Assembly: GCA_021201815.1 (NCBI GenBank)
Contig: JAJQEC010000127.1
Coordinates: 30,456 to 72,696, forward strand
Origin: Candidatus Azobacteroides sp.
GTDB lineage: Bacteria > Bacteroidota > Bacteroidia > Bacteroidales > WRGA01
DNA: 42,241 nt
Reading direction: 5' to 3'
This document shows, in pieces, positions 8,942-16,930 of the stretch (position 1 is the stretch's first letter; each line of letters starts with the position of its first letter). The notes beneath the pieces are model-generated. The model did no database searches and was not told the DNA's origin. It saw only the letters and a list, made by a program, of their open reading frames with translations. The translations under genes were made by a program, and so were the position numbers.

Positions 8942-10894
8942 ATGAGAAATACAATCACTCGGATAAGTTTTATTATTATCCTAATGGGAATGGTGTTTTC
9001 CTTACATTCCCAAACCCGCAGCCCTAAACGGGGAGTAAGTTTCAATTTTACCAATGAAGCAGATTTATCTGCACTCCAATATGGTACTTCGTGGTTTTAT
9101 AATTGGGGAACGACACCTAATAATGTTACTACTACCTATCATGACGTTTATGGCTATGAATTTTGTCCGATGATATGGGGCGGCTCATGGGATGAAAACG
9201 TGATCCGCAATTATGTCAATGCACATCCGGATTGTAAATACCTGCTTGCCTGGAATGAACCGAACTTCAGGGATCAGGCAAACCTTACCCCACGACAAGC
9301 TGCAGACCTCTGGCCCAGCGTGAAAGCACTGGCGCAGGAATTGAATCTGAAAATTATTTCACCGGCATGTAATTATAGTTCATGGACCGAATATGGTTCT
9401 CCGGATCTTTGGCTGGATGAATTTTTTAGTTATGTGGACATCAACGACGTAGATGGTATCGCTCTTCATAGTTATATGGGATGGGCTTCAGCTACTGAGT
9501 GGTACATGTCACAATATATTCAAAAGTATAACAAACCTATCTGGCTGACCGAATTCTGTGCATGGGATAATTTCTGGGAAAACGGTGGTGGAACAGCTCT
9601 GGTACAACGTCGGGAAATGATTGACCTGCTTGAATACCTGGAAACAGAACCCATGATAGCCCGGTATGCCTGGTTTATCCCCAGAAGAGATGAATTTACA
9701 ACCCCTGCTTATCCGTATATGGAATTACTGACCAATACCAATGGTACGGAACGGGGAGTTCTTACGGAGACCGGAATGGTCTGGACCTATATGTCTTCTT
9801 ATGATGATTCTTTTTACCATGATATTAATACCTGCATAGAAGCAGAACATTATATTGAAAAAAGTAACGGCATTTATATGGAACAAACCACGGATGATGC
9901 CGGAATATTGAATGTATATGATTACAATGCCGGAGGGGAACTTGTTTATAATGTAGATATTCCTTCTTCCGGAGAATACACCGTACGGTTAAGAATGTGT
10001 TCCGAAAGAGATGCTTCTTTCCGGATAATTGCCGGAAGTGCCCAAATAATTCAACCATTTTCTTCTACTTCCGGAATATGGGAAAACCGGGAAGTTCAAA
10101 TAAATCTGGAAGCCGGTAAACAAAAGGTAAAATTACAACTCGAGTCCGGAAGTGTAAAACTGAACTATTTTGTTATCACCGATAATGGAGCTTATCCGGA
10201 ACCCATGCCGAATCCGGGTACCGGTACTCCTTTACCTCCGAATCCGGAAGGGCCGGATTATGCCCTTCATAAGCCTGTGGAATCTGCATCTGCAGAAACT
10301 GATTTACAGCCGGCAGCAAATATTACGGATGGAACTAATCGTCAGAGCCGGTGGGAAAGTAGACATGGAGAAGACAATAAACAGCTGATTATTGATTTGG
10401 AAACTACTGTATATATTAGCGACATTATTATTGATTGGGAAGGGGCGTATGCTTCTGAATATCGTGTATGGGTTTCCTCCGATAAAAACAGCTGGCAGGA
10501 AGTATTTTATACCAATACAGGAGAAAGTGGAGAAAAAAGAATAGTAGTAGAAGATATTCCGGCACGGTTTATCAAAATTGATTGTATTGCCAGAGGAACC
10601 ATTTATGGATTTTCTATATACGAAGTAGAAGTGTACGGATCAATAACTGCCGGCATTTCTTCCGGAAAAGATGAAAAACGTCCTTTCTTCCTTGACGCCG
10701 GGACAGGAAACTTAATTGTCCTGACAGAAGAACTTCCGGAAAAAGTGATTCTTTCAGGTATAAACGGCAGTATCTTATATCACGGAGCTCAGGTCCGTAC
10801 CATCGATATGACACTTTTTGAAAAAGGAATATATATTTTAACCATGCAGTTCTCCAATGGAGAAACAATAGCCGGAAAAATCAGTAACAAATAG
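8942..10894 (+). CDS. GH128 beta-1,3-glucanase with CBM6-like and F5/8 discoidin domains and T9SS tail
   Basis: This is the second GH128-type glucanase, 650 residues. After a signal peptide (to about residue 23, LHSQ) the catalytic domain covers about 28-290, with Glu106 in AWNEPN and Glu204 in KPIWLTEFC as likely acid/base and nucleophile. A CBM6-like sandwich (about 300-415), a proline/glycine linker (EPMPNPGTGTPLPPNPEGP), a discoidin (F5/8 type C) domain at about 438-565 and a short T9SS-like end follow. It shares many blocks with the preceding gene (DVDGIA, KYNKPIWLTEFC) but has gained the discoidin module. Extra binding domains suggest action on insoluble or cell-wall glucan, which is inference. 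Confidence 0.88.
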   Translation: MRNTITRISFIIILMGMVFSLHSQTRSPKRGVSFNFTNEADLSALQYGTSWFYNWGTTPNNVTTTYHDVYGYEFCPMIWGGSWDENVIRNYVNAHPDCKYLLAWNEPNFRDQANLTPRQAADLWPSVKALAQELNLKIISPACNYSSWTEYGSPDLWLDEFFSYVDINDVDGIALHSYMGWASATEWYMSQYIQKYNKPIWLTEFCAWDNFWENGGGTALVQRREMIDLLEYLETEPMIARYAWFIPRRDEFTTPAYPYMELLTNTNGTERGVLTETGMVWTYMSSYDDSFYHDINTCIEAEHYIEKSNGIYMEQTTDDAGILNVYDYNAGGELVYNVDIPSSGEYTVRLRMCSERDASFRIIAGSAQIIQPFSSTSGIWENREVQINLEAGKQKVKLQLESGSVKLNYFVITDNGAYPEPMPNPGTGTPLPPNPEGPDYALHKPVESASAETDLQPAANITDGTNRQSRWESRHGEDNKQLIIDLETTVYISDIIIDWEGAYASEYRVWVSSDKNSWQEVFYTNTGESGEKRIVVEDIPARFIKIDCIARGTIYGFSIYEVEVYGSITAGISSGKDEKRPFFLDAGTGNLIVLTEELPEKVILSGINGSILYHGAQVRTIDMTLFEKGIYILTMQFSNGETIAGKISNK

Positions 10895-10934
10895 ATAGAT
10901 ACATTGTAAGTCCTGAGTTTTAAATAAGTTTAAT

Positions 10935-11717
10935 ATGAGAATAATGGGTAGAATAAGATTGCTTTTGTTTCTTTTTTCGCTGGTTGCATCTTCTTATGCG
11001 GAAAATGAATACAAATTGGTTTGGTCCGATGAATTTGATTATAATGGTAAGGTCGATCCGGAAAAATGGAGTTATGAGAAATTTCCTCCCGGAACGGTGA
11101 ACAATGAATTACAAGAATATACGGATGATTTAAGAAATGTAGAAGTAAGAAACGGGCTTCTTTATATCACAGCTTTAAAAGACGGTGAAAAGATTACTTC
11201 AGGTAGGATTGTTACAAAAGATAAAGCCTCATGGCTTTATGGAAAAATAGAAGCCCGTATTCTACTTCCCAAAGGCAGGGGCATATGGCCTGCTTTCTGG
11301 ATGATGCCGCAGGAAAGTCGTTATGGCGGATGGCCGAAGAGCGGTGAAATTGACATTTTGGAATTTGTAGGTTATCAGCCGGATACCGTACATGCTACCG
11401 TTCATACGAAAAAGTATAACCATATGATCAACACACAGAAAGGTACCTGTACGGCCTCTCCGGGTGTTTCGGATGATTTTCATGTATATACCTGCGAATG
11501 GACGCCGGATAAAATAGAGATGTATGTAGATGACAACAAATATTTTTCATTTGAAAATGATCATGCGAATGATTCCGGAAGCTGGCCTTTTAATGCGCCT
11601 TTTTATGTTATATTCAATGTCGCAGTCGGCGGAATGTGGGGAGGAGTAATGGGAGTGGATGAAAACAGTTTTCCTCAACAAATGGTCGTTGATTATGTAA
11701 GAGTATATCAAAAATAG
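10935..11717 (+). CDS. GH16 endo-beta-1,3-glucanase, single domain without T9SS tail
   Basis: This is a compact 260-residue GH16 enzyme. It has a short signal peptide (to about residue 22, SSYA) and one catalytic domain that runs to the end (VDYVRVYQK). The motif GEIDILEFVG supplies Glu138, Asp140 and Glu143. The cleft segment GRGIWPAFWMMP is conserved with its neighbours. Unlike most enzymes of this locus it ends with the catalytic domain and has no T9SS sorting domain, so it should stay in the periplasm and could trim imported oligosaccharides. That location is inferred. Gaps of 40 and 35 bases to its neighbours indicate cotranscription. Confidence 0.93.
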   Translation: MRIMGRIRLLLFLFSLVASSYAENEYKLVWSDEFDYNGKVDPEKWSYEKFPPGTVNNELQEYTDDLRNVEVRNGLLYITALKDGEKITSGRIVTKDKASWLYGKIEARILLPKGRGIWPAFWMMPQESRYGGWPKSGEIDILEFVGYQPDTVHATVHTKKYNHMINTQKGTCTASPGVSDDFHVYTCEWTPDKIEMYVDDNKYFSFENDHANDSGSWPFNAPFYVIFNVAVGGMWGGVMGVDENSFPQQMVVDYVRVYQK

Positions 11718-11752
11718 AATTAATTAATTATAAATCAATAATACCAGAGATT

Positions 11753-13306
11753 ATGAAGAAATATATATTCTTCTTTTTATTTTTTGCAGGAACATTTCTT
11801 TCTCTTTCTGCCCAGAATGAATTATGGATAGATGATTTCGAAAACGGAGATAAAGGGTGGGAAAAAGTCAATACCGGATGGGTAGACATCGAAATTGTAG
11901 ACAACCCTCAGAAGTCCGGAATAAACACCAGCAGTAAAGTAATGAAATGTGTGCGGAAAACAAATTCGGAGTTTTATGCCGGACTGATCTTAAGAGGAGA
12001 AGTATCTGCTCAGGTCGGACCCTTCCCGAATGAATACCGCTATGCACATGTAAAAGTACTCAAAGAGACAAACGGAAAAGTCGGATTCAAAATAGAAGGT
12101 GGACCTAATAACAGTACCTATGCAGCAGAAGTTCCTTATACTCCGAATGGCGAATGGCAGGAATTAGTATTTGACATAGCAGGCGGCTTAGGTACCTTCC
12201 GGGATTTTTTTATCATGGTCGATCAGGCAACAACTATCAATTCCGACATTACGGTATATATCGACGACATTGTCCTCAAAACCGACCCGAACGCAGAAGA
12301 TTTTGAAGAAGTACTGCCCGGAACCTTTGAACTGGTTTGGCAGGACGAATTTGACGGAGATAAACTGGATACCGAGAAATGGAATTATGAAACCGATGCT
12401 ACGCATGGTCATGGTGGCGGAAATCATGAATGGCAGGTATACGTACAGAGTGAAGACAACTGCTTTATCAGAGATGGTAAGTTAGTGATAAGGGTTATTC
12501 AGACAGGGACAGGAGACAGAGGATACACTTCTACCCGCATCACTACCCAGGGAAAAGGGGATTGGAAATATGGCAAAGTCGAAGCCAGCCTGAAATTGCC
12601 GGCCGGCAGAGGCACATGGCCTGCTTTCTGGATGATGCCGACATATAGCATTTATGGAGGATGGCCTTACAGTGGTGAACTTGATATTATGGAATATGTA
12701 GGCTATGATCCGGGAGTTGTCCATGGAAATGTACACCGTGCTGCCGGCTCGGGAGGAAATAGCAATGGCAATAGTATCGCAGTGAATGGGGTAGAAGATG
12801 AGTTCCATACCTATACAATCGAATGGGAACCCGGATATATCAAGTGGTATGTAGATGGAGTCCATTTTCATACCTATCAGAATTTCAAAGACAGCGGTCC
12901 GGCATGGTGGCCTTTTGATCAGGAGTTCTTTGCCATTCTCAACTTTGCAGTTGGTGGAGACTGGGGAGGTTCACGTGGGGTAGATGAAGATCCTGCTAAC
13001 TGGCCGAAAGAATATGAAATTGATTATGTCAGAGTATACCAGAAAAAAGAGGAAACTTCTATCAGTAAAGGAACAGAAGCAAAGAAACCGAATGTAGTTC
13101 AATTGCCTGGTGACCTGGTAAAAGTGGAAAATTTATTACCTGGTTCTTCTATTGAAGTATATACAACTTCCGGAACAAAACTGCTTCATATTTCTGCCAA
13201 TCAGCAACAAGAAGTAATCAGTCTTTCGACTTATCCGAAAGGAATCTATATTATCCGGGTGATAGATGCCGAAAGTTCATACTCGGAAAAAATCCTTAAA
13301 AAATAA
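11753..13306 (+). CDS. GH16 beta-1,3-glucanase with N-terminal carbohydrate-binding-like domain and T9SS tail
   Basis: This 517-residue secreted enzyme starts with a signal peptide to about residue 20 (LSAQ). An N-terminal beta-sandwich (about 22-178) follows, starting ELWIDDFENGDKGWEKV and ending DITVYIDDIVL, a pattern common in carbohydrate-binding modules. The GH16 domain covers about 192-440, with GELDIMEYVG giving Glu309, Asp311 and Glu314. Residues about 445-517 form a T9SS sorting domain ending KGIYIIRVIDAESSYSEKILKK. The catalytic domain resembles the laminarinase branch (GTWPAFWMMP, WPFDQEFFAILNFAVGG). A hairpin follows the stop, so expression of the next gene may differ. Confidence 0.92.
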   Translation: MKKYIFFFLFFAGTFLSLSAQNELWIDDFENGDKGWEKVNTGWVDIEIVDNPQKSGINTSSKVMKCVRKTNSEFYAGLILRGEVSAQVGPFPNEYRYAHVKVLKETNGKVGFKIEGGPNNSTYAAEVPYTPNGEWQELVFDIAGGLGTFRDFFIMVDQATTINSDITVYIDDIVLKTDPNAEDFEEVLPGTFELVWQDEFDGDKLDTEKWNYETDATHGHGGGNHEWQVYVQSEDNCFIRDGKLVIRVIQTGTGDRGYTSTRITTQGKGDWKYGKVEASLKLPAGRGTWPAFWMMPTYSIYGGWPYSGELDIMEYVGYDPGVVHGNVHRAAGSGGNSNGNSIAVNGVEDEFHTYTIEWEPGYIKWYVDGVHFHTYQNFKDSGPAWWPFDQEFFAILNFAVGGDWGGSRGVDEDPANWPKEYEIDYVRVYQKKEETSISKGTEAKKPNVVQLPGDLVKVENLLPGSSIEVYTTSGTKLLHISANQQQEVISLSTYPKGIYIIRVIDAESSYSEKILKK

Positions 13307-13312
13307 TGGAAC

Positions 13313-13353
13313 CCGGATATAGGATGCATTGATATTCAAGGCATCCTTTCCGG
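13313..13353 (+). terminator. Interrupted hairpin after the third GH16 gene
   Basis: A 7-bp stem, AGGATGC at 13321-13327 with GCATCCT at 13341-13347, is enclosed by a second short stem, CCGGA at 13313-13317 with TCCGG at 13349-13353. It sits just after the stop codon and before an 84-base gap. It is followed by TCCTTTAAT rather than a clean T run, so termination would be partial. Confidence 0.45.
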
Positions 13354-13390
13354 TCCTTTAATAATTAACCCTTAAAAATACCAGACTAAC

Positions 13391-14560
13391 ATGTTTTATT
13401 TAAAAAAAATCATACCCATATCATTCCTTTTTTTCCTTTCTTTCCCAGGAATGTATGCTCATAGCAATGAGGATGAATATTATTTGGTTTGGGAGGATAG
13501 CTTTGATGGTCCGGAATTAGACGAAGCCAATACCTGGACGGCAGAGATCAGTCGTAGTGGAGGAGGCAATAACGAACTGCAGTATTACATCAGAGAAAAT
13601 ATTTCTATCGGGCAGGAACCTCAAAGCGGAGAAAGCTGTTTGATTATTACTGCTAAAAAAGAAAACTACGGTTCAAAGACCTGTACTTCCGGAAGACTGA
13701 ATACCTATGGCAAAATGTCATTCAAATATGGCAAACTGGAAGCCCGGATTAAATTGCCAAAAACGGCCAATGGACTGTGGCCCGCTTTCTGGATGCTTGG
13801 AAATGATTTTCATACTATCGGATGGCCTGCCTCCGGTGAAATAGATATTCTGGAAATGGGTGCCAAAGCCGGTATTCAGGCCGGCACACAAGATCGTTTC
13901 TTTAATGGTGCATGCCATTGGGGACCTTACTGGCAGGTGAATAACCCTATTCATGATGAGCATGTCACTGCTCCTTACAGTCTTCAGGATGATTTCCATC
14001 TTTTTACTCTTATCTGGGACAAAAATGCCATGAAAATGTACCTGGATATGGATATATATCCCGATAATCCTCCCTATCTGGAATTAGCAATTGATAACGT
14101 TGATAATCTCAATTCTCCGGGACATTATTTCCACAAACCGTTTTTTGTCATATTTAATGTAGCCATTGGTGGTGATTTTGTCGGAATATGGAATATTCTG
14201 GAAATAAGTGCTCTCAACAATGCAAACAACTTCCAGGCAAATATGTATGTTGATTATGTAAGATTATACCAGAAAGGAGATGAGGAGGAAGAGTTACATA
14301 TAGCTCAACCCACAGGAATAGAATCTTCTTCCGTAGAAGAAACAATTTTCTCTTTACATCATAATCCACAAACCGGAGAATTAGCTGTCCGGGGAAATGA
14401 AATCCCGCAGCAAATAACCATTTATAATCTTATGGGACAGAAAGTCGGAGGGGCCGAAAACACGGACAAAATAAATGTGTCTTCCCTTTCACAGAATATG
14501 TACGTAGTGGAACTACAAACAAATAGTGGAAAAACAGAAGTTTATAAAGTGAAACTTTGA
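13391..14560 (+). CDS. Divergent GH16 glycoside hydrolase with insertions and T9SS tail
   Basis: This 389-residue secreted GH16 enzyme has a signal peptide to about residue 23 (MYAH). Its motif GEIDILEMG gives Glu150, Asp152 and Glu155. It differs from the other three GH16 proteins here. The residue after the catalytic motif is not the usual VG, it lacks the WMMP cleft block (WPAFWMLG instead), and it has an inserted region with FNGACHWGPYWQVNNPIHDE followed by a long loop DMDIYPDNPPYLELAIDNVD. Such loops usually change substrate preference (for example lichenan, or branched or substituted glucan), but I cannot say to what. Residues about 305-389 form a T9SS-type sorting domain. It probably belongs to the same operon as the following GH3. 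Confidence 0.9.
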   Translation: MFYLKKIIPISFLFFLSFPGMYAHSNEDEYYLVWEDSFDGPELDEANTWTAEISRSGGGNNELQYYIRENISIGQEPQSGESCLIITAKKENYGSKTCTSGRLNTYGKMSFKYGKLEARIKLPKTANGLWPAFWMLGNDFHTIGWPASGEIDILEMGAKAGIQAGTQDRFFNGACHWGPYWQVNNPIHDEHVTAPYSLQDDFHLFTLIWDKNAMKMYLDMDIYPDNPPYLELAIDNVDNLNSPGHYFHKPFFVIFNVAIGGDFVGIWNILEISALNNANNFQANMYVDYVRLYQKGDEEEELHIAQPTGIESSSVEETIFSLHHNPQTGELAVRGNEIPQQITIYNLMGQKVGGAENTDKINVSSLSQNMYVVELQTNSGKTEVYKVKL

Positions 14561-14637
14561 TAGGGTATAATAAAAGAAAGGCATGTTAGCTGAATAAAAA
14601 ATACAGGATTAATACATACAAAAATACAACTTATTAT

Positions 14638-16878
14638 ATGATATCTTTTTACAAAAAATTCATAGGTTATATATGTCTTGGATTCCTTCTGGCTTCATTT
14701 ACCAATGATGGAAATGATCCGACAGAAGCAAAGATAAACGAATTGCTTTCAAAAATGACGCTGGAAGAGAAAATCGGGCAGATGAATCAGCTTACCGGTA
14801 CCGGCTTATCCGATGATATGAAAGGATTAGTAGCTGCCGGAAAAGTCGGTTCGATTTTAAATGAATTGGATGCAAAGACAACCAATGAATTGCAGCGCAT
14901 TGCTATAGAGAATAGCCGTCTGGGCATTCCGCTTGTTTTTGCCAGGGATGTAGTCCATGGTTTTAAAACCATTTTTCCCATTCCTTTGGGGCAGGCAGCC
15001 AGCTGGAATCCACAGGTGGCCGAGAACGGAGCCAGAGTGGCAGCCATGGAAGCTTCTTCCGTAGGAATCCGTTGGACATTTGCTCCGATGATCGATGTTT
15101 CCCGGGACCCACGGTGGGGGAGAATCGCAGAGTCCTGTGGGGAGGACCCTTATCTTACTTCTGTAATGGGGGTAGCTATGATCAAAGGCTTTCAGGGTGA
15201 AGACCTGACGGATCCTTCTTCTTTGGCTGCATGTGCCAAACATTTTGCCGGATATGGAGCCAGTGAAGCAGGAAAAGATTACAATACGACCTGGATTCCT
15301 GAACCTCAATTAAGAGAAGTCTTTTTACCACCTTTCGAAGCTGCCGTAAAAGCCAATGCGGCTACTTTCATGTGTTCCTTCAATGATATTAATGGTGTTC
15401 CTTCTTCCGGAAATCCGTACCTGAATAAAACGATATTGAGGGATGAATGGAAATACGATGGAATGCTAGTAAGCGATTGGGGTTCCATTGAACAAATGAT
15501 CCCTCATGGTTTCTGTGCAGACCTGAAAGAAGCTGCGGAAAAAGCAGCCAATGCAGCAGTAGATATGGATATGATGGGTTATGCCTATATGGTTCATCTG
15601 GAAGAACTGGTAAAATCAGGGGCCGTATCCGAAAAAACAGTGGATGAAGCCGTAAAGAATATCCTGAGATTAAAATTCCGCCTGGGTTTATTTGATAATC
15701 CTTATACAGAAGAGAAAGAAATACTTCCTTTTTACACACCGGAAGCTTTACAGATGGCAAAAGAAGCAGCCATCGAGAGTACTATCTTATTAAAAAACGA
15801 TAAAAATATTCTGCCATTAAATGATAATATTAAATCAGTAGCTGTCATAGGGCCTTTGTCGGATGCGCCGGCAGACCAGATCGGAACATGGTGTTTCGAT
15901 GGGGAACCGGAACATAGTGTGACTCCATTAAACGCCATTCAGGCCGAATATGGTAATAAAATAAAAATAATTGCCGAAAAAGGCCTGGCTTATAGCCGTG
16001 ATAAAGACCAGCAGGGAATTTCAAGAGCCGTAGCAGCAGCTCAACAAGCTGATGTCATCCTGTTTTTTGCCGGAGAAGAGGCTGTATTGTCGGGAGAAGC
16101 TCGTTCCAGAGCAGATATTAGTCTGCCGGGAGCACAATCCCAGTTGCTTTCCGAGCTGAAGAAATCAGGAAAACCGGTAGTAATGGTTGTAATGGCAGGT
16201 CGTCCCTTAACCATTCAGAAAGAAACAGAAGAAGCAGATGCGGTTTTATATTCATTTCATGCAGGTACAATGGCCGGACCGGCTTTGGCGGATGTTATTT
16301 TCGGAAAAGCGGTTCCCTCAGGAAAGCTACCGGTAACAATGCCTCGTATGGTGGGGCAGGTACCTATCTATTACGCACATAAAAATACCGGTCGTCCGGC
16401 ATCTAATATTGATCTGATTGATGATATTCCGGTAGGGGCAGAACAAACTTCCATTGGTTTCACCAGTTATCACCTGGATGCAGGAGATAGTCCTTTATTT
16501 CCGTTCGGATACGGGTTATCATACACAAATTTTGAATATACGGATTTGAAATTATCTTCAAATGAAATCGATAAAAATCAGAATATTACCATTCGCTGTA
16601 CTGTGAAAAATACAGGAAATAGGGAAGCGGCAGAAGTCGTTCAGTTGTATGTCCGGAATGTAGTTGCTTCTTTAGTTCGTCCGGTAAAAGAATTAAAAGA
16701 TTTCAATAAAGTTACCTTAAAACCGGGAGAAGCAAGGGAAATATCTTTTACCCTGACTCCGGAACAACTATCCTTCTGGGATTTAAATAATAAACGGGTA
16801 CTGGAAACGGGACTTTTCCATTGTTGGATCGGTACGAACAGTGCGGAAGGCTTGCAGGGAAGTTTTACCGTGAGATAA
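14638..16878 (+). CDS. GH3 beta-glucosidase (BglX-like)
   Basis: This is a GH3 exo-beta-glucosidase expected to release glucose from beta-1,3-gluco-oligosaccharides. The 746-residue protein has an N-terminal hydrophobic signal peptide (about 1-22) without a lipobox. The TIM-barrel has KHFAGYGASEAGKDYN and the nucleophile Asp280 in LVSDWGS. The second domain has the acid/base Glu487 in VLSGEARSRA, and a fibronectin-III-like C-terminal domain runs from about 640. There is no T9SS tail, so the periplasm is the likely location, matching the last step after import by SusCD. Length and domain order are standard for BglX-type enzymes. Confidence 0.93.
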   Translation: MISFYKKFIGYICLGFLLASFTNDGNDPTEAKINELLSKMTLEEKIGQMNQLTGTGLSDDMKGLVAAGKVGSILNELDAKTTNELQRIAIENSRLGIPLVFARDVVHGFKTIFPIPLGQAASWNPQVAENGARVAAMEASSVGIRWTFAPMIDVSRDPRWGRIAESCGEDPYLTSVMGVAMIKGFQGEDLTDPSSLAACAKHFAGYGASEAGKDYNTTWIPEPQLREVFLPPFEAAVKANAATFMCSFNDINGVPSSGNPYLNKTILRDEWKYDGMLVSDWGSIEQMIPHGFCADLKEAAEKAANAAVDMDMMGYAYMVHLEELVKSGAVSEKTVDEAVKNILRLKFRLGLFDNPYTEEKEILPFYTPEALQMAKEAAIESTILLKNDKNILPLNDNIKSVAVIGPLSDAPADQIGTWCFDGEPEHSVTPLNAIQAEYGNKIKIIAEKGLAYSRDKDQQGISRAVAAAQQADVILFFAGEEAVLSGEARSRADISLPGAQSQLLSELKKSGKPVVMVVMAGRPLTIQKETEEADAVLYSFHAGTMAGPALADVIFGKAVPSGKLPVTMPRMVGQVPIYYAHKNTGRPASNIDLIDDIPVGAEQTSIGFTSYHLDAGDSPLFPFGYGLSYTNFEYTDLKLSSNEIDKNQNITIRCTVKNTGNREAAEVVQLYVRNVVASLVRPVKELKDFNKVTLKPGEAREISFTLTPEQLSFWDLNNKRVLETGLFHCWIGTNSAEGLQGSFTVR

Positions 16879-16930
16879 ATATAATTGCAAAGTTCGGTTA
16901 ATCTATTTTCTAATTTTAAATTATATAATT

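Noticed and set aside
14787-15760. Several antisense open frames within the first GH3 gene and other enzyme genes
   Set aside because: They are shadows of the codon pattern of strongly supported genes on the + strand, with no domains or upstream signals.
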